29,994 bases of DNA, from positions 1-29,994 of the forward strand of contig JAFUPG010000052.1 in assembly GCA_017481325.1 (NCBI GenBank). Reading direction: 5' to 3'. The stretch is from Oscillospiraceae bacterium. GTDB lineage: Bacteria > Bacillota_A > Clostridia > Oscillospirales > Oscillospiraceae. Made by a program: the position numbers and the translations under genes. The first letter of the stretch is position 1. The number at the start of each line of letters is the position of its first letter. The notes under the pieces are model-generated. The model did not search any database. It saw only the letters and a program-made list of their open reading frames with translations, and was not told where the DNA came from. Positions 7,515 to 14,848 of this stretch are shown here, one piece after another.

Positions 7515-7640
7515 TCAAACAGAAATTTGCCGGTCTGTTTCGGAACTAACAACTAAGAGCTAAGGACTAAAAACTGAGGTGTGCCTTCGGCACGGATTTT
7601 GAATATTTTGACTGTCAAACAGAAATTTGTCGAACAGTTT
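7515..7640 (-). repeat. Inverted copy of the palindrome + heptamer + 19-mer unit
   Basis: Read on the minus strand it shows AAACTGTTCGACAAATTTC..TTTGAC, then a hairpin GTGCCGAAGGCAC, then ACCTCAG, then four heptamers NNNTTAG (plus-strand CTAANNN at 7546-7573). The order of parts is that of the direct copies at 7899-8118, but orientation is opposite. A 15-bp segment, TCAAACAGAAATTTG, occurs twice exactly 100 bp apart (7515 and 7615). Confidence 0.75.
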
Positions 7641-7706
7641 GCCGCAGCCAAAGCCTTCCTTATTAGAAAGGATTTCAGGCTATGAGTAAGGCTTCAAATC
7701 ACGCAA

Positions 7707-7838
7707 TGTCATTGCGAGGAGCGTAGCGACGTGGCAATCTGTATTCTTAAAGCATCCGTTTTGCACCAAATTCCCATATATTCGGAACATTTAGAGAACA
7801 GATTGCCACGTCGGGCTTACGCCCTCCTCGCAATGACA
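7707..7838 (+). mobile_element. MITE-like palindromic element (copy 1)
   Basis: This 132-bp element begins TGTCATTGCGAGGAG and ends with the exact reverse complement CTCCTCGCAATGACA. The terminal inverted repeats extend about 35-40 bp inward through ACGTGGCAATCTGT/ACAGATTGCCACGT. The central ~55 bp is not palindromic and includes TTTTGCACCAAATTCCC. It encodes no protein, as expected for a non-autonomous element moved by a transposase in trans. A second copy in opposite orientation lies at 29871-29994. No target-site duplication is obvious beyond the repeat ends. Confidence 0.8.
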
Positions 7839-7898
7839 GGGCATTTCGGAAACCTCTGCCTCTATCGGCAATAAGGTTTTGGGCGGAAGCAAACAGTT

Positions 7899-8118
7899 CG
7901 ATAAACATCTATTTGACTTTATTTCAATCCCCATCGGCAGAGACGATACCTCAGTTATTGGTTCTTAGTTATTAGTCCTTAGCCTCACCGATAAACATCT
8001 ATTTGACTCTATTTCAAATCTCATCGGCGGAGCCGATACCTCAGTTATTAGCTATTAGTCCTTAGCCATTAGTTCTTAGCTACTAGCCCTTAGTCTCACC
8101 GATAAACATCTATTTGAA
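7899..8118 (+). repeat. Tandem palindrome + heptamer units (90 bp, 111 bp, truncated third)
   Basis: Unit 1 is 7899-7988 (90 bp), unit 2 is 7989-8099 (111 bp), and a third starts at 8100 and stops after CGATAAACATCTATTTGA. Each full unit is the 19-mer CGATAAACATCTATTTGAC, a TTTCAA link, a palindrome of type CATCGGCGGAGCCGATACC, then CTCAG and heptamers NNNTTAG ending in CAC. Unit 1 has four heptamers (7955-7982) and unit 2 has seven (8045-8093). The 21-bp length difference is exactly three heptamers. Confidence 0.85.
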
Positions 8119-8462
8119 TGGATCTTAGCAATCGGGGTGGTTTGGCTTTTGTGCTGAGATTCTGCAGGGCTTGTTGCAGATCTGGGTTGCAGAATTCCGC
8201 ATTCTTCCGCAAAAAGTTGGAAGTGTTTCTGTGGGGGTAGTTGACCATAAACAGGCTGGAAAATTCTTTGGTCGAAAAGTTATAAACATTTTGCACAGGT
8301 TTTTGCACAGGTGGCAAAGGCTTGATGTACAAGGCTTTTTCCATATTTCGACAGATTTTTCGGACTGCATGCAAATGAAGTTCTTTCTTTCGCTAAATCG
8401 TCATTTTGGTTTACATAATCACTTTTCTTCGTCATTATGACTTCCAACTTTTTACGACAAAA

Positions 8463-8494
8463 AATTGCAGGTTGCGACAGGGCAACCTGCAATT
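8463..8494 (-). terminator. Intrinsic terminator of the cysE-to-tsaD transcription unit
   Basis: AATTGCAGGTTGC (8463-8475) and GCAACCTGCAATT (8482-8494) form a perfect 13-bp stem with a 6-base loop. On the minus strand the stem is followed by a T-run (TTTTTT, within 8457-8465). It starts 10 bp after the tsaD stop and is a textbook Rho-independent terminator. Confidence 0.9.
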
Positions 8495-8503
8495 TATTTT
8501 AGT

Positions 8504-9520
8504 TTAGAGTTGCTCCCCCTCCATGGTCTTGGTGGCGTAGGCATTGAGGGTCTGGTCAGCCATATTTCCTGCCAGATACTCGTAATAGCCCTGTGCGCCG
8601 ATCATGGCGGCATTGTCGCCGCAGAGAGACAGGGGCGGCAAGCAAAGGCAAACCCCACGCTTCTTGCATTCTCGCATCAGGTCACCACGGATGCAGCTGT
8701 TGGCAGCAACGCCGCCGGCCACAGCCAGGGTGCGGTAGCCGGTCTGATCCAGAGCCTGCATGGTTCGTGGGATCAGCATTTCGCTGACCGCCTTGGAGAA
8801 GCTGGCGCAGAGATCGGGAACATTGATTTCCTCCCCTTTCTGCTTTTTATTGTGGATCAGGTTCACAGCGGCGGTTTTCAGGCCGGAGAAAGACATGTCC
8901 AGGGGGTTGCCGCTGAGCTTGGTGTGGGGCATGATGTAAGCGTTTTCATCCCCATTTTGGGCGGCTTTATCCAGGGCAGCGCCGCCGGGATAGGGCATAT
9001 CCAGCACTCTGGCCACCTTATCGAAGCACTCACCGGCTGCATCATCCCGGGTTCCGCCCAGGATTTCCATGTGGGTATAATCCTTCACATCCACCAGCAT
9101 GGTATGGCCGCCGGATACCACCAGGCACAAAAACGGGGGCTTCAGATCGGGGTAAGCGATATAATTGGCAGCGATATGCCCACGGATATGATGGACAGGG
9201 ATCAGGGGCTTATCCAGTGCCAGAGCCACCGCTTTGGCGAAATTGACACCCACCAAAAGAGCTCCGATCAGGCCGGGCGCATAGGTCACGGCGATGGCAT
9301 CGATGTCGCTGCGGCTGATATTTGTCTTCAAAAGAGCCTCATCTGCCAGGGCATAAATGGCCTCCATATGCTTACGGGAGGCGATCTCCGGCACGACACC
9401 GCCGTAAATTCGGTGCAAGGCGACCTGGGAGGAAATGCAATCTGTCAGCACCTCTCTGCCGTCCCTGACCAAGGCAACGGCAGTCTCGTCGCAGGAGGAT
9501 TCGATGGCTAAAATCAGCAT
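8504..9520 (-). CDS. tsaD: tRNA N6-threonylcarbamoyladenosine transferase subunit TsaD
   Basis: TsaD transfers threonylcarbamoyl from TC-AMP to adenosine 37 of ANN-decoding tRNAs, working with TsaB and TsaE (neither in this window). The 338-residue protein matches the family in length and motifs. It has the N-terminal IESSCDETA, SRKH, the metal-binding histidines in HHIRGH (about residues 111-116), LVVSGGHT, the sugar-kinase-like CFDKVARVL, YPGG and the C-terminal VAGGVAANSCIR and CGDNAAMIG segments. Its start overlaps the end of rimI by 7 bp. The pairing rimI-tsaD is a common bacterial arrangement. It is the last gene before a strong terminator. Confidence 0.98.
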   Translation of the reverse strand: MLILAIESSCDETAVALVRDGREVLTDCISSQVALHRIYGGVVPEIASRKHMEAIYALADEALLKTNISRSDIDAIAVTYAPGLIGALLVGVNFAKAVALALDKPLIPVHHIRGHIAANYIAYPDLKPPFLCLVVSGGHTMLVDVKDYTHMEILGGTRDDAAGECFDKVARVLDMPYPGGAALDKAAQNGDENAYIMPHTKLSGNPLDMSFSGLKTAAVNLIHNKKQKGEEINVPDLCASFSKAVSEMLIPRTMQALDQTGYRTLAVAGGVAANSCIRGDLMRECKKRGVCLCLPPLSLCGDNAAMIGAQGYYEYLAGNMADQTLNAYATKTMEGEQL

Positions 9521-9954
9521 TGGCTCAGCTCCTTTCCCATAATATAGGCATCCTCTACGGGGTTTACATAATATTTTGGACGTCTGCCCAGAATTTCGAA
9601 GCCAAAGCCCTCGTAAAGGGCGATGGCAGGGTGATTGGAGGCTCTGACCTCCAAAAACAGCTTGTCAATTCCCTCCCTGTGCAAAAGCTCGCAGAGGGAT
9701 GTCAACAACTTACTGCCGATCTTCTGTTTGCGATGCTGCGGTGCAACCGCAATATTCATCACGTCAGCCTCGGGGGGAACGGTCTGGGAGCCGATATAGC
9801 CCAGGACAGTCCCCTCCTCTTCCCAGACCAGCCAGCGGCTGTAGGGATTGCTCAGCTCCGAGGTAATGGAACGCTCGCTCCAGGGATCGGAAAAACATAC
9901 TTTCTCCAAGGCGGCGATTTGGGACACATCATCAATGGTCATTCTACGGATCAT
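9514..9954 (-). CDS. rimI: Ribosomal protein S18 N-acetyltransferase RimI (GNAT family)
   Basis: The 146-residue protein is a GNAT acetyltransferase. An N-terminal strand-helix (IRRMTIDDVSQIAALE) leads to the acetyl-CoA pyrophosphate loop (VAPQHRKQKIGSKLL, near residues 70-85). The RimI-characteristic EVRASNHPAIALYEGFGFEILGRRPKYYV near the C-terminus supports the specific assignment. RimI acetylates the N-terminal alanine of ribosomal protein S18 in Escherichia coli; the substrate here is assumed. It overlaps polA by 4 bp (ATGA) and tsaD by 7 bp, so all three genes are probably coupled. No strong Shine-Dalgarno precedes its ATG, which fits translational coupling to polA. Confidence 0.93.
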   Translation of the reverse strand: MIRRMTIDDVSQIAALEKVCFSDPWSERSITSELSNPYSRWLVWEEEGTVLGYIGSQTVPPEADVMNIAVAPQHRKQKIGSKLLTSLCELLHREGIDKLFLEVRASNHPAIALYEGFGFEILGRRPKYYVNPVEDAYIMGKELSQC

Positions 9955-12551
9955 TTGGCATCGTACCAGCTTTCTCCCATTTTTGCCTCCGCCAGAAGGG
10001 GCACGGAGAGCTTCACCGCCTGCTCCATCTCACGGGTGACGATGTCCATGACCATCTGTGCCTCAAAGGCAGGACACTCGACGATCAGTTCGTCGTGGAC
10101 CTGCAGGATCAACCGTGCCTGCAGCGCCTCCTGCTCCAACGCATGGAACACACGCACCATGGCCAGCTTGATAATGTCCGCCGCCGTTCCCTGAATGGGG
10201 GTGTTCAGCGCCATGCGCTCAGCGCCGGAGCGGACATTGAAATTGCTGTTCTTAATATCGGGCAGGTTTCTTCTGCGGCGGAACATGGTCTCCACATAGC
10301 CCTGATTTCGGGCGGTCTCCACGATATCGGTCATATAATTTGCCACACCGGGATAATTGCGCTTGTAATTCTCGATATACTCCTTGGCCACATAGCGAGT
10401 GACACCGATGTCCTTGGCCAAAGAGAAGTCGGACATGCCGTAGATGATCCCAAAGTTGACCGCCTTGGCATAGCGGCGCTGCAAGGGTGTAACCTCCTCC
10501 AAAGGCACACGGAAGACCTGGGCGGCGGTGTAGGTATGGAAATCCGCACCGCTGCGGAAGGCCTGCTGCATGGCCTTGTCATCGGCAATGTGCGCCATGA
10601 CACGGAGCTCGATCTGGCTATAGTCCGCATCCACGAAGACCCAGTTGTCCTGAGGCACGAACATCTTGCGCACCTCACTGCCCAGGGGCGTTCTGACGGG
10701 GATATTCTGCAGATTGGGCTCGGTGGAGGACAGGCGGCCGGTAGCGGTGACCGTGTTCTGGAAGGTGGTGCGGATACGGCCGTCGGGGCAGATTTCCTTT
10801 TGCAGGCCGTCGGCATAGGTGCTCTTGAGTTTGGTGAGCATACGGTAGTCCATAATGGCCTCCACCACAGGATGCTGATCCTTCAGCACTTCCAGCACCT
10901 CTGCATTGGTGGAATAACCGGTCTTGGTCTTTTTGACCGGGGGCAGACCCAGCTTCTCAAAGAGCAGTTCCCCCAACTGACGTGTGGAATTGATATTGAA
11001 TTCGCCGCCGTTGGCCTCGAAGATCAGCTTCTCGCAGTCGGCAATACGCTGGGCCAGCATTTTGCCAAAATCCTCCAAGGCCTGCTGATCCACACCTACA
11101 CCGGCATGCTCCATCCGTGCCAGCACATAGCAAAGAGGCAGCTCCACTTCAAAATAGAGCTTGTCACTCCCCTGCTCCTTCAGCTTTGGCAGGAAGCAGT
11201 CGCAAAGCGCATCCACGGAGGCCGCCCTACTGGCAAGGATACCCTCGGGGAGGGTGTCGGTGGGAGGAGTGAAGTGCAGATAGGAGGCGCAGAGCTCCTC
11301 CAGTTCGTATTTACCACGGGTGGCATCCAGCAAATAGGCCGCCACAGCCGTATCGAAGATAAAGCCCTTGGCATCAACGCCTTTTTCCAATAAGGCACGG
11401 ATCAGAGGCTTGGTATCGTGGGCCATTTTCTGCACTTTTTCGGAGAAAATATCACGAAGAATAGGAATATAGTCGTCTTTCAGTTGCTTTTCGCAGTAAT
11501 ATGCCGCAAAATCATCCTGTACCACGGCAAGAAGTCCCAGATTCTCGGAGATGGCAACGCAGACAGGAGCCTTCTCAAAGCGCTGCAGCAGTTCTGCTGC
11601 CTGAGCGGCAGACTCCACCTGTACACCGGTGCAAACTCCAACACAGGACTCCTCTTCCGTCACTTCCTCCTCATACTGCGCAGAGCGGAGGTGGTAACGG
11701 TCGATGAGTTTCTGGAACTCCAGACGGGTAAAGAGGTCATAGAGTTCTTTTGCTTTAGGGGCTTTGCGGAGGGCATCTTCCGGTTGGAACTCAATGGGGG
11801 CATTACAGCGAATGGTGGCAAGATCGTAGGAGAGATAGGCAGAGTCCTTGCCGTCGGTCAGCTTCTCAAAGAGCTTGCCCTTCATATTCTGGGGCGTGAG
11901 ATTGGCATAGACTCCATCCAGAGAACCGTACTTCTTCAGCAGCTCCGTGGCGGTCTTGGGGCCTACACCGGCCACACCGGGGATATTATCGGAGCTATCG
12001 CCCATGAGCGCCTTCAGGTCGATGAGCTTCAGAGGCTCCAAGCCGTATTCCTCCGCAAACAGCTCGGGGGTATAATTGACAGAAACGGTCTGACCCTTTT
12101 GGGTGCGCACCAGCTTTACGGTCACATGGCGGTCAACCAATTGCAGGCTGTCCCGGTCGCCGGTGAGAACCACGCAATCCCAGTCCGCCTCACCGCAGAT
12201 ACGAGCCACGGTACCGATCACATCGTCGGCCTCCCAGCCCCGGCACTCGTAGATGGGGATGTTCATGGCACGGAGCACATCCTTCATCACAGGCATCTGC
12301 ATAGCCAGCTCTTCCGGCATGCCGTGACGGGTAGCCTTGTAGCCGTCGTACTTCTCATGGCGGAAGGTAGGGCCGTCGAGGTCAAAGGCCACGCAGACTG
12401 CATCGGGCTGCTCCTCATGCTCCGCACGCTGGAGGATATTCAAAAAGCCGTAAATTCCGTTGGTAAACAGGCCATCTCTGGTAGTCAGAGCACGGATGCC
12501 GTAGAAGGCACGGTTGATGACGCTGTTACCGTCTAAAATCAGTAATTTCAT
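9951..12551 (-). CDS. polA: DNA polymerase I with inactive-looking proofreading domain
   Basis: The 866-residue enzyme fills gaps and removes RNA primers in replication and repair. The N-terminal 5'-3' exonuclease (about 1-290) keeps its acidic sites (DGNSVINRAFYG, EADDVIG, TGDRDSLQL, DSSDNIPGV). The middle domain (about 300-470) has VAISEN where proofreading enzymes have a D-x-E site, so 3'-5' exonuclease is probably lost, as in Taq and Bacillus Pol I. The polymerase domain carries motif A (VDADYSQIELR, about 637), motif B (RRYAKAVNFGIIYG, about 690) and motif C (QVHDELIVE, about 815). ATG 12551 overlaps the cysS stop by 4 bp. The frame extends upstream to a GTG at 12563, which lies within cysS and is less likely. 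No promoter of its own is visible. Confidence 0.98.
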   Translation of the reverse strand: MKLLILDGNSVINRAFYGIRALTTRDGLFTNGIYGFLNILQRAEHEEQPDAVCVAFDLDGPTFRHEKYDGYKATRHGMPEELAMQMPVMKDVLRAMNIPIYECRGWEADDVIGTVARICGEADWDCVVLTGDRDSLQLVDRHVTVKLVRTQKGQTVSVNYTPELFAEEYGLEPLKLIDLKALMGDSSDNIPGVAGVGPKTATELLKKYGSLDGVYANLTPQNMKGKLFEKLTDGKDSAYLSYDLATIRCNAPIEFQPEDALRKAPKAKELYDLFTRLEFQKLIDRYHLRSAQYEEEVTEEESCVGVCTGVQVESAAQAAELLQRFEKAPVCVAISENLGLLAVVQDDFAAYYCEKQLKDDYIPILRDIFSEKVQKMAHDTKPLIRALLEKGVDAKGFIFDTAVAAYLLDATRGKYELEELCASYLHFTPPTDTLPEGILASRAASVDALCDCFLPKLKEQGSDKLYFEVELPLCYVLARMEHAGVGVDQQALEDFGKMLAQRIADCEKLIFEANGGEFNINSTRQLGELLFEKLGLPPVKKTKTGYSTNAEVLEVLKDQHPVVEAIMDYRMLTKLKSTYADGLQKEICPDGRIRTTFQNTVTATGRLSSTEPNLQNIPVRTPLGSEVRKMFVPQDNWVFVDADYSQIELRVMAHIADDKAMQQAFRSGADFHTYTAAQVFRVPLEEVTPLQRRYAKAVNFGIIYGMSDFSLAKDIGVTRYVAKEYIENYKRNYPGVANYMTDIVETARNQGYVETMFRRRRNLPDIKNSNFNVRSGAERMALNTPIQGTAADIIKLAMVRVFHALEQEALQARLILQVHDELIVECPAFEAQMVMDIVTREMEQAVKLSVPLLAEAKMGESWYDAK

Positions 12552-13960
12552 ACTCTCTTCCACTTAGCGCCCTGGGGGGTATCGATGATCTCGATGCCCT
12601 GTGCCTTCAGTTCGTCTCGGATGCGGTCAGCCTCTGCCCAGTTTTTGGACTTCTTGGCCTCAGCACGGGCGGCAACCAGTGCGTCGATCTCGGGATCGGA
12701 CTCCCATTCCTCCTTGGGACGGGCAGCACGTACCTTGTCGGCGGCGGCAATGAGATCCAGACCCAGTACATAGTCAAAATCAGCCAGAGCAGCCAGCTTG
12801 GTGGCACCGTTGGTCTTGGCCTTCAGCACATCATAAACGGCGGTAATGGCCAGAGAGGTATTGAGGTCGCCGTTGAGGGCATTTTCAAAGCGGCCCTTCA
12901 GTTGAGCCAGGGCAGCCTCGTCCACAGCGCCGTCCTGCTCCAGATCGGCGATCTTGGCGATGAGCTTATCGTAGGTCACACGGGCATTGTCCAGATTCTC
13001 CCAGGAGAAAACCAGATTGCGGCGGTAGTGGCTCTGGAGGCAGAAGAGGCGGTAAACCAGAGGATCATAGCCCTTCTGCTCCAAGAGAGAAACGGTCAGG
13101 AACTCGCCCTTGGACTTGGACATCTTGCCGTCGTTGGTGTTCAGATGGTGGACATGGAACCAGTAGTTGCACCACTTATGCCCCAGGAAGGCCTCAGACT
13201 GGGCGATCTCATTGGTATGGTGGGGGAAGGCATTATCGATGCCGCCGCAGTGGATATCCATATCCTCGCCCAGGTGCTTCATGGAGATGGCAGAGCACTC
13301 AATATGCCAGCCGGGATAGCCCACGCCCCAGGGAGAATCCCACTTCAGTGCCTGGTCTTCAAACTTGGACTTGGTGAACCAGAGGACGAAGTCATTCTTA
13401 TTGCGCTTGTTGCTGTCCTCCTCCACGCCTTCACGGACACCCACATTCAGATCCTCTTCCTTGTGGTCGTTGAAGACATAGTACTTCTCCAGCTTAGAGG
13501 TATCGAAGTAGACATTGCCGCCTGCGAAATAGGCATAGCCCTTTTCGATCAAAGTCTGCACCATGTGGATATACTCGTCAATGCAGTTGGTGGCAGGCTC
13601 CACCACATCGGGCATCTTGATGTTCAGCTTGTCGCAATCGGCAAAGAAGGCATCGGTATAATACTTTGCGATGTCCATAACAGTCTTGTTCTCACGCTTG
13701 GCACCCTTGAGCATCTTATCCTCGCCGGTGTCCGCATCGGAGGCAAGGTGGCCTACGTCCGTGATGTTCATGACACGCTTCACATTGTAGCCCAGATAGC
13801 GCAGGCTCTTTTCCAGCACATCCTCCATAATATAGCTGCGGAGATTACCGATGTGGGCGAAATGATAGACCGTAGGGCCGCAGGTATACATCTTGACCAG
13901 GTCGGGATGATTGGGCACAAAAAGCTCCTTCTTGTGGCTCAGGGAATTGTACAGATACAT
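12548..13960 (-). CDS. cysS: Cysteinyl-tRNA synthetase
   Basis: The class I synthetase charges tRNA-Cys with cysteine. The 470-residue length is typical. It has the zinc- and cysteine-binding Cys27 in TCGPTVY, the HIGN form of the HIGH motif (36-39), further zinc ligands in GWHIECSA and DIHCGGIDNAFPHHTNE, and KMSKS (about 277-281). The C-terminal anticodon-binding region ends in ADRIRDELKAQGIEIIDTPQG. It starts immediately after the cysE stop (TAAATG), using a GGAGG inside the last codons of cysE. Pairing cysE with cysS is a recurrent Bacillota operon, and the T-box upstream senses uncharged tRNA-Cys, the substrate of this enzyme. Confidence 0.98.
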   Translation of the reverse strand: MYLYNSLSHKKELFVPNHPDLVKMYTCGPTVYHFAHIGNLRSYIMEDVLEKSLRYLGYNVKRVMNITDVGHLASDADTGEDKMLKGAKRENKTVMDIAKYYTDAFFADCDKLNIKMPDVVEPATNCIDEYIHMVQTLIEKGYAYFAGGNVYFDTSKLEKYYVFNDHKEEDLNVGVREGVEEDSNKRNKNDFVLWFTKSKFEDQALKWDSPWGVGYPGWHIECSAISMKHLGEDMDIHCGGIDNAFPHHTNEIAQSEAFLGHKWCNYWFHVHHLNTNDGKMSKSKGEFLTVSLLEQKGYDPLVYRLFCLQSHYRRNLVFSWENLDNARVTYDKLIAKIADLEQDGAVDEAALAQLKGRFENALNGDLNTSLAITAVYDVLKAKTNGATKLAALADFDYVLGLDLIAAADKVRAARPKEEWESDPEIDALVAARAEAKKSKNWAEADRIRDELKAQGIEIIDTPQGAKWKRV

Positions 13961-14572
13961 TTATTGCTCCTCCATTTGCAGTTCTAATTTTTCCAGACGT
14001 TCTCTTAAATAATCCAGCTCGGCACGGATGGGGTCGGGGGTGTGGATATGATCCAGCTTTTCGCCATTGAGGCGCACCACCCGTCCGGGGACACCGACCA
14101 CCGTGGAATTGGCAGGCACTTCACTGAGCACCACGGAATTGGCGGCAATACGGGCATTATCCCCCACTTTGAAGGGGCCTAATACCTTGGCACCGCAGCC
14201 CACCATGACATTGTTGCCCAGGGTAGGATGTCGCTTCTCCCGTTGGGCACCGGTGCCGCCCAGGGTCACACCCTGATACAGCAGGCAATCGTCCCCGATC
14301 TCCGCTGTGGCACCGATGACAATGCCGGTGCCGTGGTCGATGACCAGCCGTCTTCCGATCTTGGCGGCGGGGTGGATCTCCACACCGGTGCGGCGACGGG
14401 CGATCTGGGAGATCCAGCGGCCGATGAATTTCATTTTGTGGGTGAAAAACCAATGAGCAAAGCGGTAGTAGATCACGGCATGGAGGCCGTTATAAAGCCA
14501 GAAGACTTCAAACTTGCTCCGTGCTGCCGGGTCGTTGCGCTGATATGCCTCGATACTTTCAATGAGTCTCAT
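13961..14572 (-). CDS. cysE: Serine O-acetyltransferase
   Basis: CysE makes O-acetylserine from serine and acetyl-CoA, the first step of cysteine synthesis. The 203-residue protein is the short Bacillota form. An alpha-helical N-terminus (RFAHWFFTHKMKFIGRWISQ) precedes a left-handed beta-helix of hexapeptide repeats (about 65-160; IHPAAKIGRRLVIDHGTGIVIGATAEIG is split here by family-conserved D-H, the catalytic dyad). It also has the LYQGVTLGGTG loop and a closing NSTVVGVPGRVV. A GAGGAGG site precedes ATG 14572. It is the first gene after the cysteine T-box leader, so its expression should rise when charged tRNA-Cys is scarce. Its product therefore feeds the pathway that the downstream synthetase consumes. 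Confidence 0.96.
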   Translation of the reverse strand: MRLIESIEAYQRNDPAARSKFEVFWLYNGLHAVIYYRFAHWFFTHKMKFIGRWISQIARRRTGVEIHPAAKIGRRLVIDHGTGIVIGATAEIGDDCLLYQGVTLGGTGAQREKRHPTLGNNVMVGCGAKVLGPFKVGDNARIAANSVVLSEVPANSTVVGVPGRVVRLNGEKLDHIHTPDPIRAELDYLRERLEKLELQMEEQ

Positions 14573-14589
14573 ATTACCTCCTCTCAGAG

Positions 14590-14801
14590 CGTAAAAAATC
14601 GCCTCCGGGATGATCTCCCAGAGGCGACAGAAATCGCGGTTCCACTCTGATTTATTACTCTGACTTTGACGCAGTCAACGGGGTCTCCCCTCGCTCCCGA
14701 ATGCACTTCCCCTGCTCGTTGCCGTCCACGCTTTCAGCCGGTGACGCAGACTCTCTGATGCAGCTACCGCAGGCTACTCTTTTCGATCAACACGATATTT
14801 G
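14590..14801 (-). promoter_or_regulatory. T-box riboswitch leader (cysteine)
   Basis: On the minus strand the leader has an AGAGAG/GGCTGAAAG stem I pattern and a specifier loop with the cysteine codon TGC (14705-14703, context AAGTGCATTC). It also has the highly conserved T-box TGGAACCGCG (14644-14635), which pairs with the uncharged tRNA acceptor end. It ends in a terminator hairpin CGCCTC..GAGGCG (14627-14599) followed by six T (14598-14593). Uncharged tRNA-Cys should stabilise the antiterminator and allow transcription of cysE, cysS and the genes beyond. The start is placed just after the promoter at 14810-14838. Confidence 0.95.
14593..14627 (-). terminator. T-box attenuator terminator
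   Basis: TCGCCTC..GGGA (14627 side) pairs with TCCC..GAGGCGA (14599 side) around a short loop and is followed by six T on the minus strand. It overlaps the region needed for the antiterminator and lies 20 bp before the cysE start, as expected for a T-box switch. Confidence 0.92.
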
Positions 14802-14809
14802 TTTTTATT

Positions 14810-14838
14810 ATATTACCATTTCCCGCAAAGGGTGTCAA
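14810..14838 (-). promoter_or_regulatory. Sigma-A promoter of the cysE-cysS-polA-rimI-tsaD unit
   Basis: TTGACA (14838-14833) and TAATAT (14815-14810) are spaced by 17 bp; a perfect TATAAT overlaps at 14812-14807 with 20-bp spacing. It lies directly behind the pgsA stop codon at 14849, and no terminator for the upstream operon is visible, so pgsA transcripts may read into the T-box leader. Confidence 0.82.
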
Positions 14839-14848
14839 GACAGATTAT

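Larger units (their letters stand above)
7459..8503. other. 1-kb gene-free region of nested and tandem repeats
   Basis: No protein gene is supported here. From left to right it holds a terminator hairpin, an inverted copy of the palindrome/heptamer/19-mer unit (7515-7640), a MITE-like core (7707-7838), direct tandem copies of the unit (7899-8118) and about 340 bp of AT-richer unique sequence (8119-8460). That unique part has three adjacent 9-mers resembling DnaA boxes at 7 of 9 positions (8280-8309). The tsaD terminator ends the region. Two overlapping short minus-strand frames (8096-8374 and 8280-8492) lack convincing ribosome sites and recognisable domains. Confidence 0.7.

Noticed and set aside
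7899..8118. Tandem repeats considered as a CRISPR array.
   Set aside because: There are only two full units with no unique spacers of uniform length, and the variable part is a heptamer array. No cas genes are present.
8096..8492. Two overlapping short minus-strand frames (92 and 70 codons; a 51-codon version starts with ATG near 8435).
   Set aside because: There is no convincing Shine-Dalgarno and no domain. One ends in the repeat unit and the other starts in the tsaD terminator. A small protein from the ATG near 8435 cannot be fully excluded.
8465..9511. A 348-codon plus-strand open frame opposite tsaD.
   Set aside because: It is antisense to an unmistakable tsaD, begins inside the terminator hairpin and has a His/Gly/Gln-rich composition typical of reverse-strand shadows.
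12902..13987. Long plus-strand frames opposite cysS (and likewise opposite polA at 10095-11393 and 11418-12536, recA at 17282-18649, and DUF1385/kinase at 19612-20934).
   Set aside because: Each is antisense to a gene with clear catalytic motifs, and none shows domains or ribosome sites.
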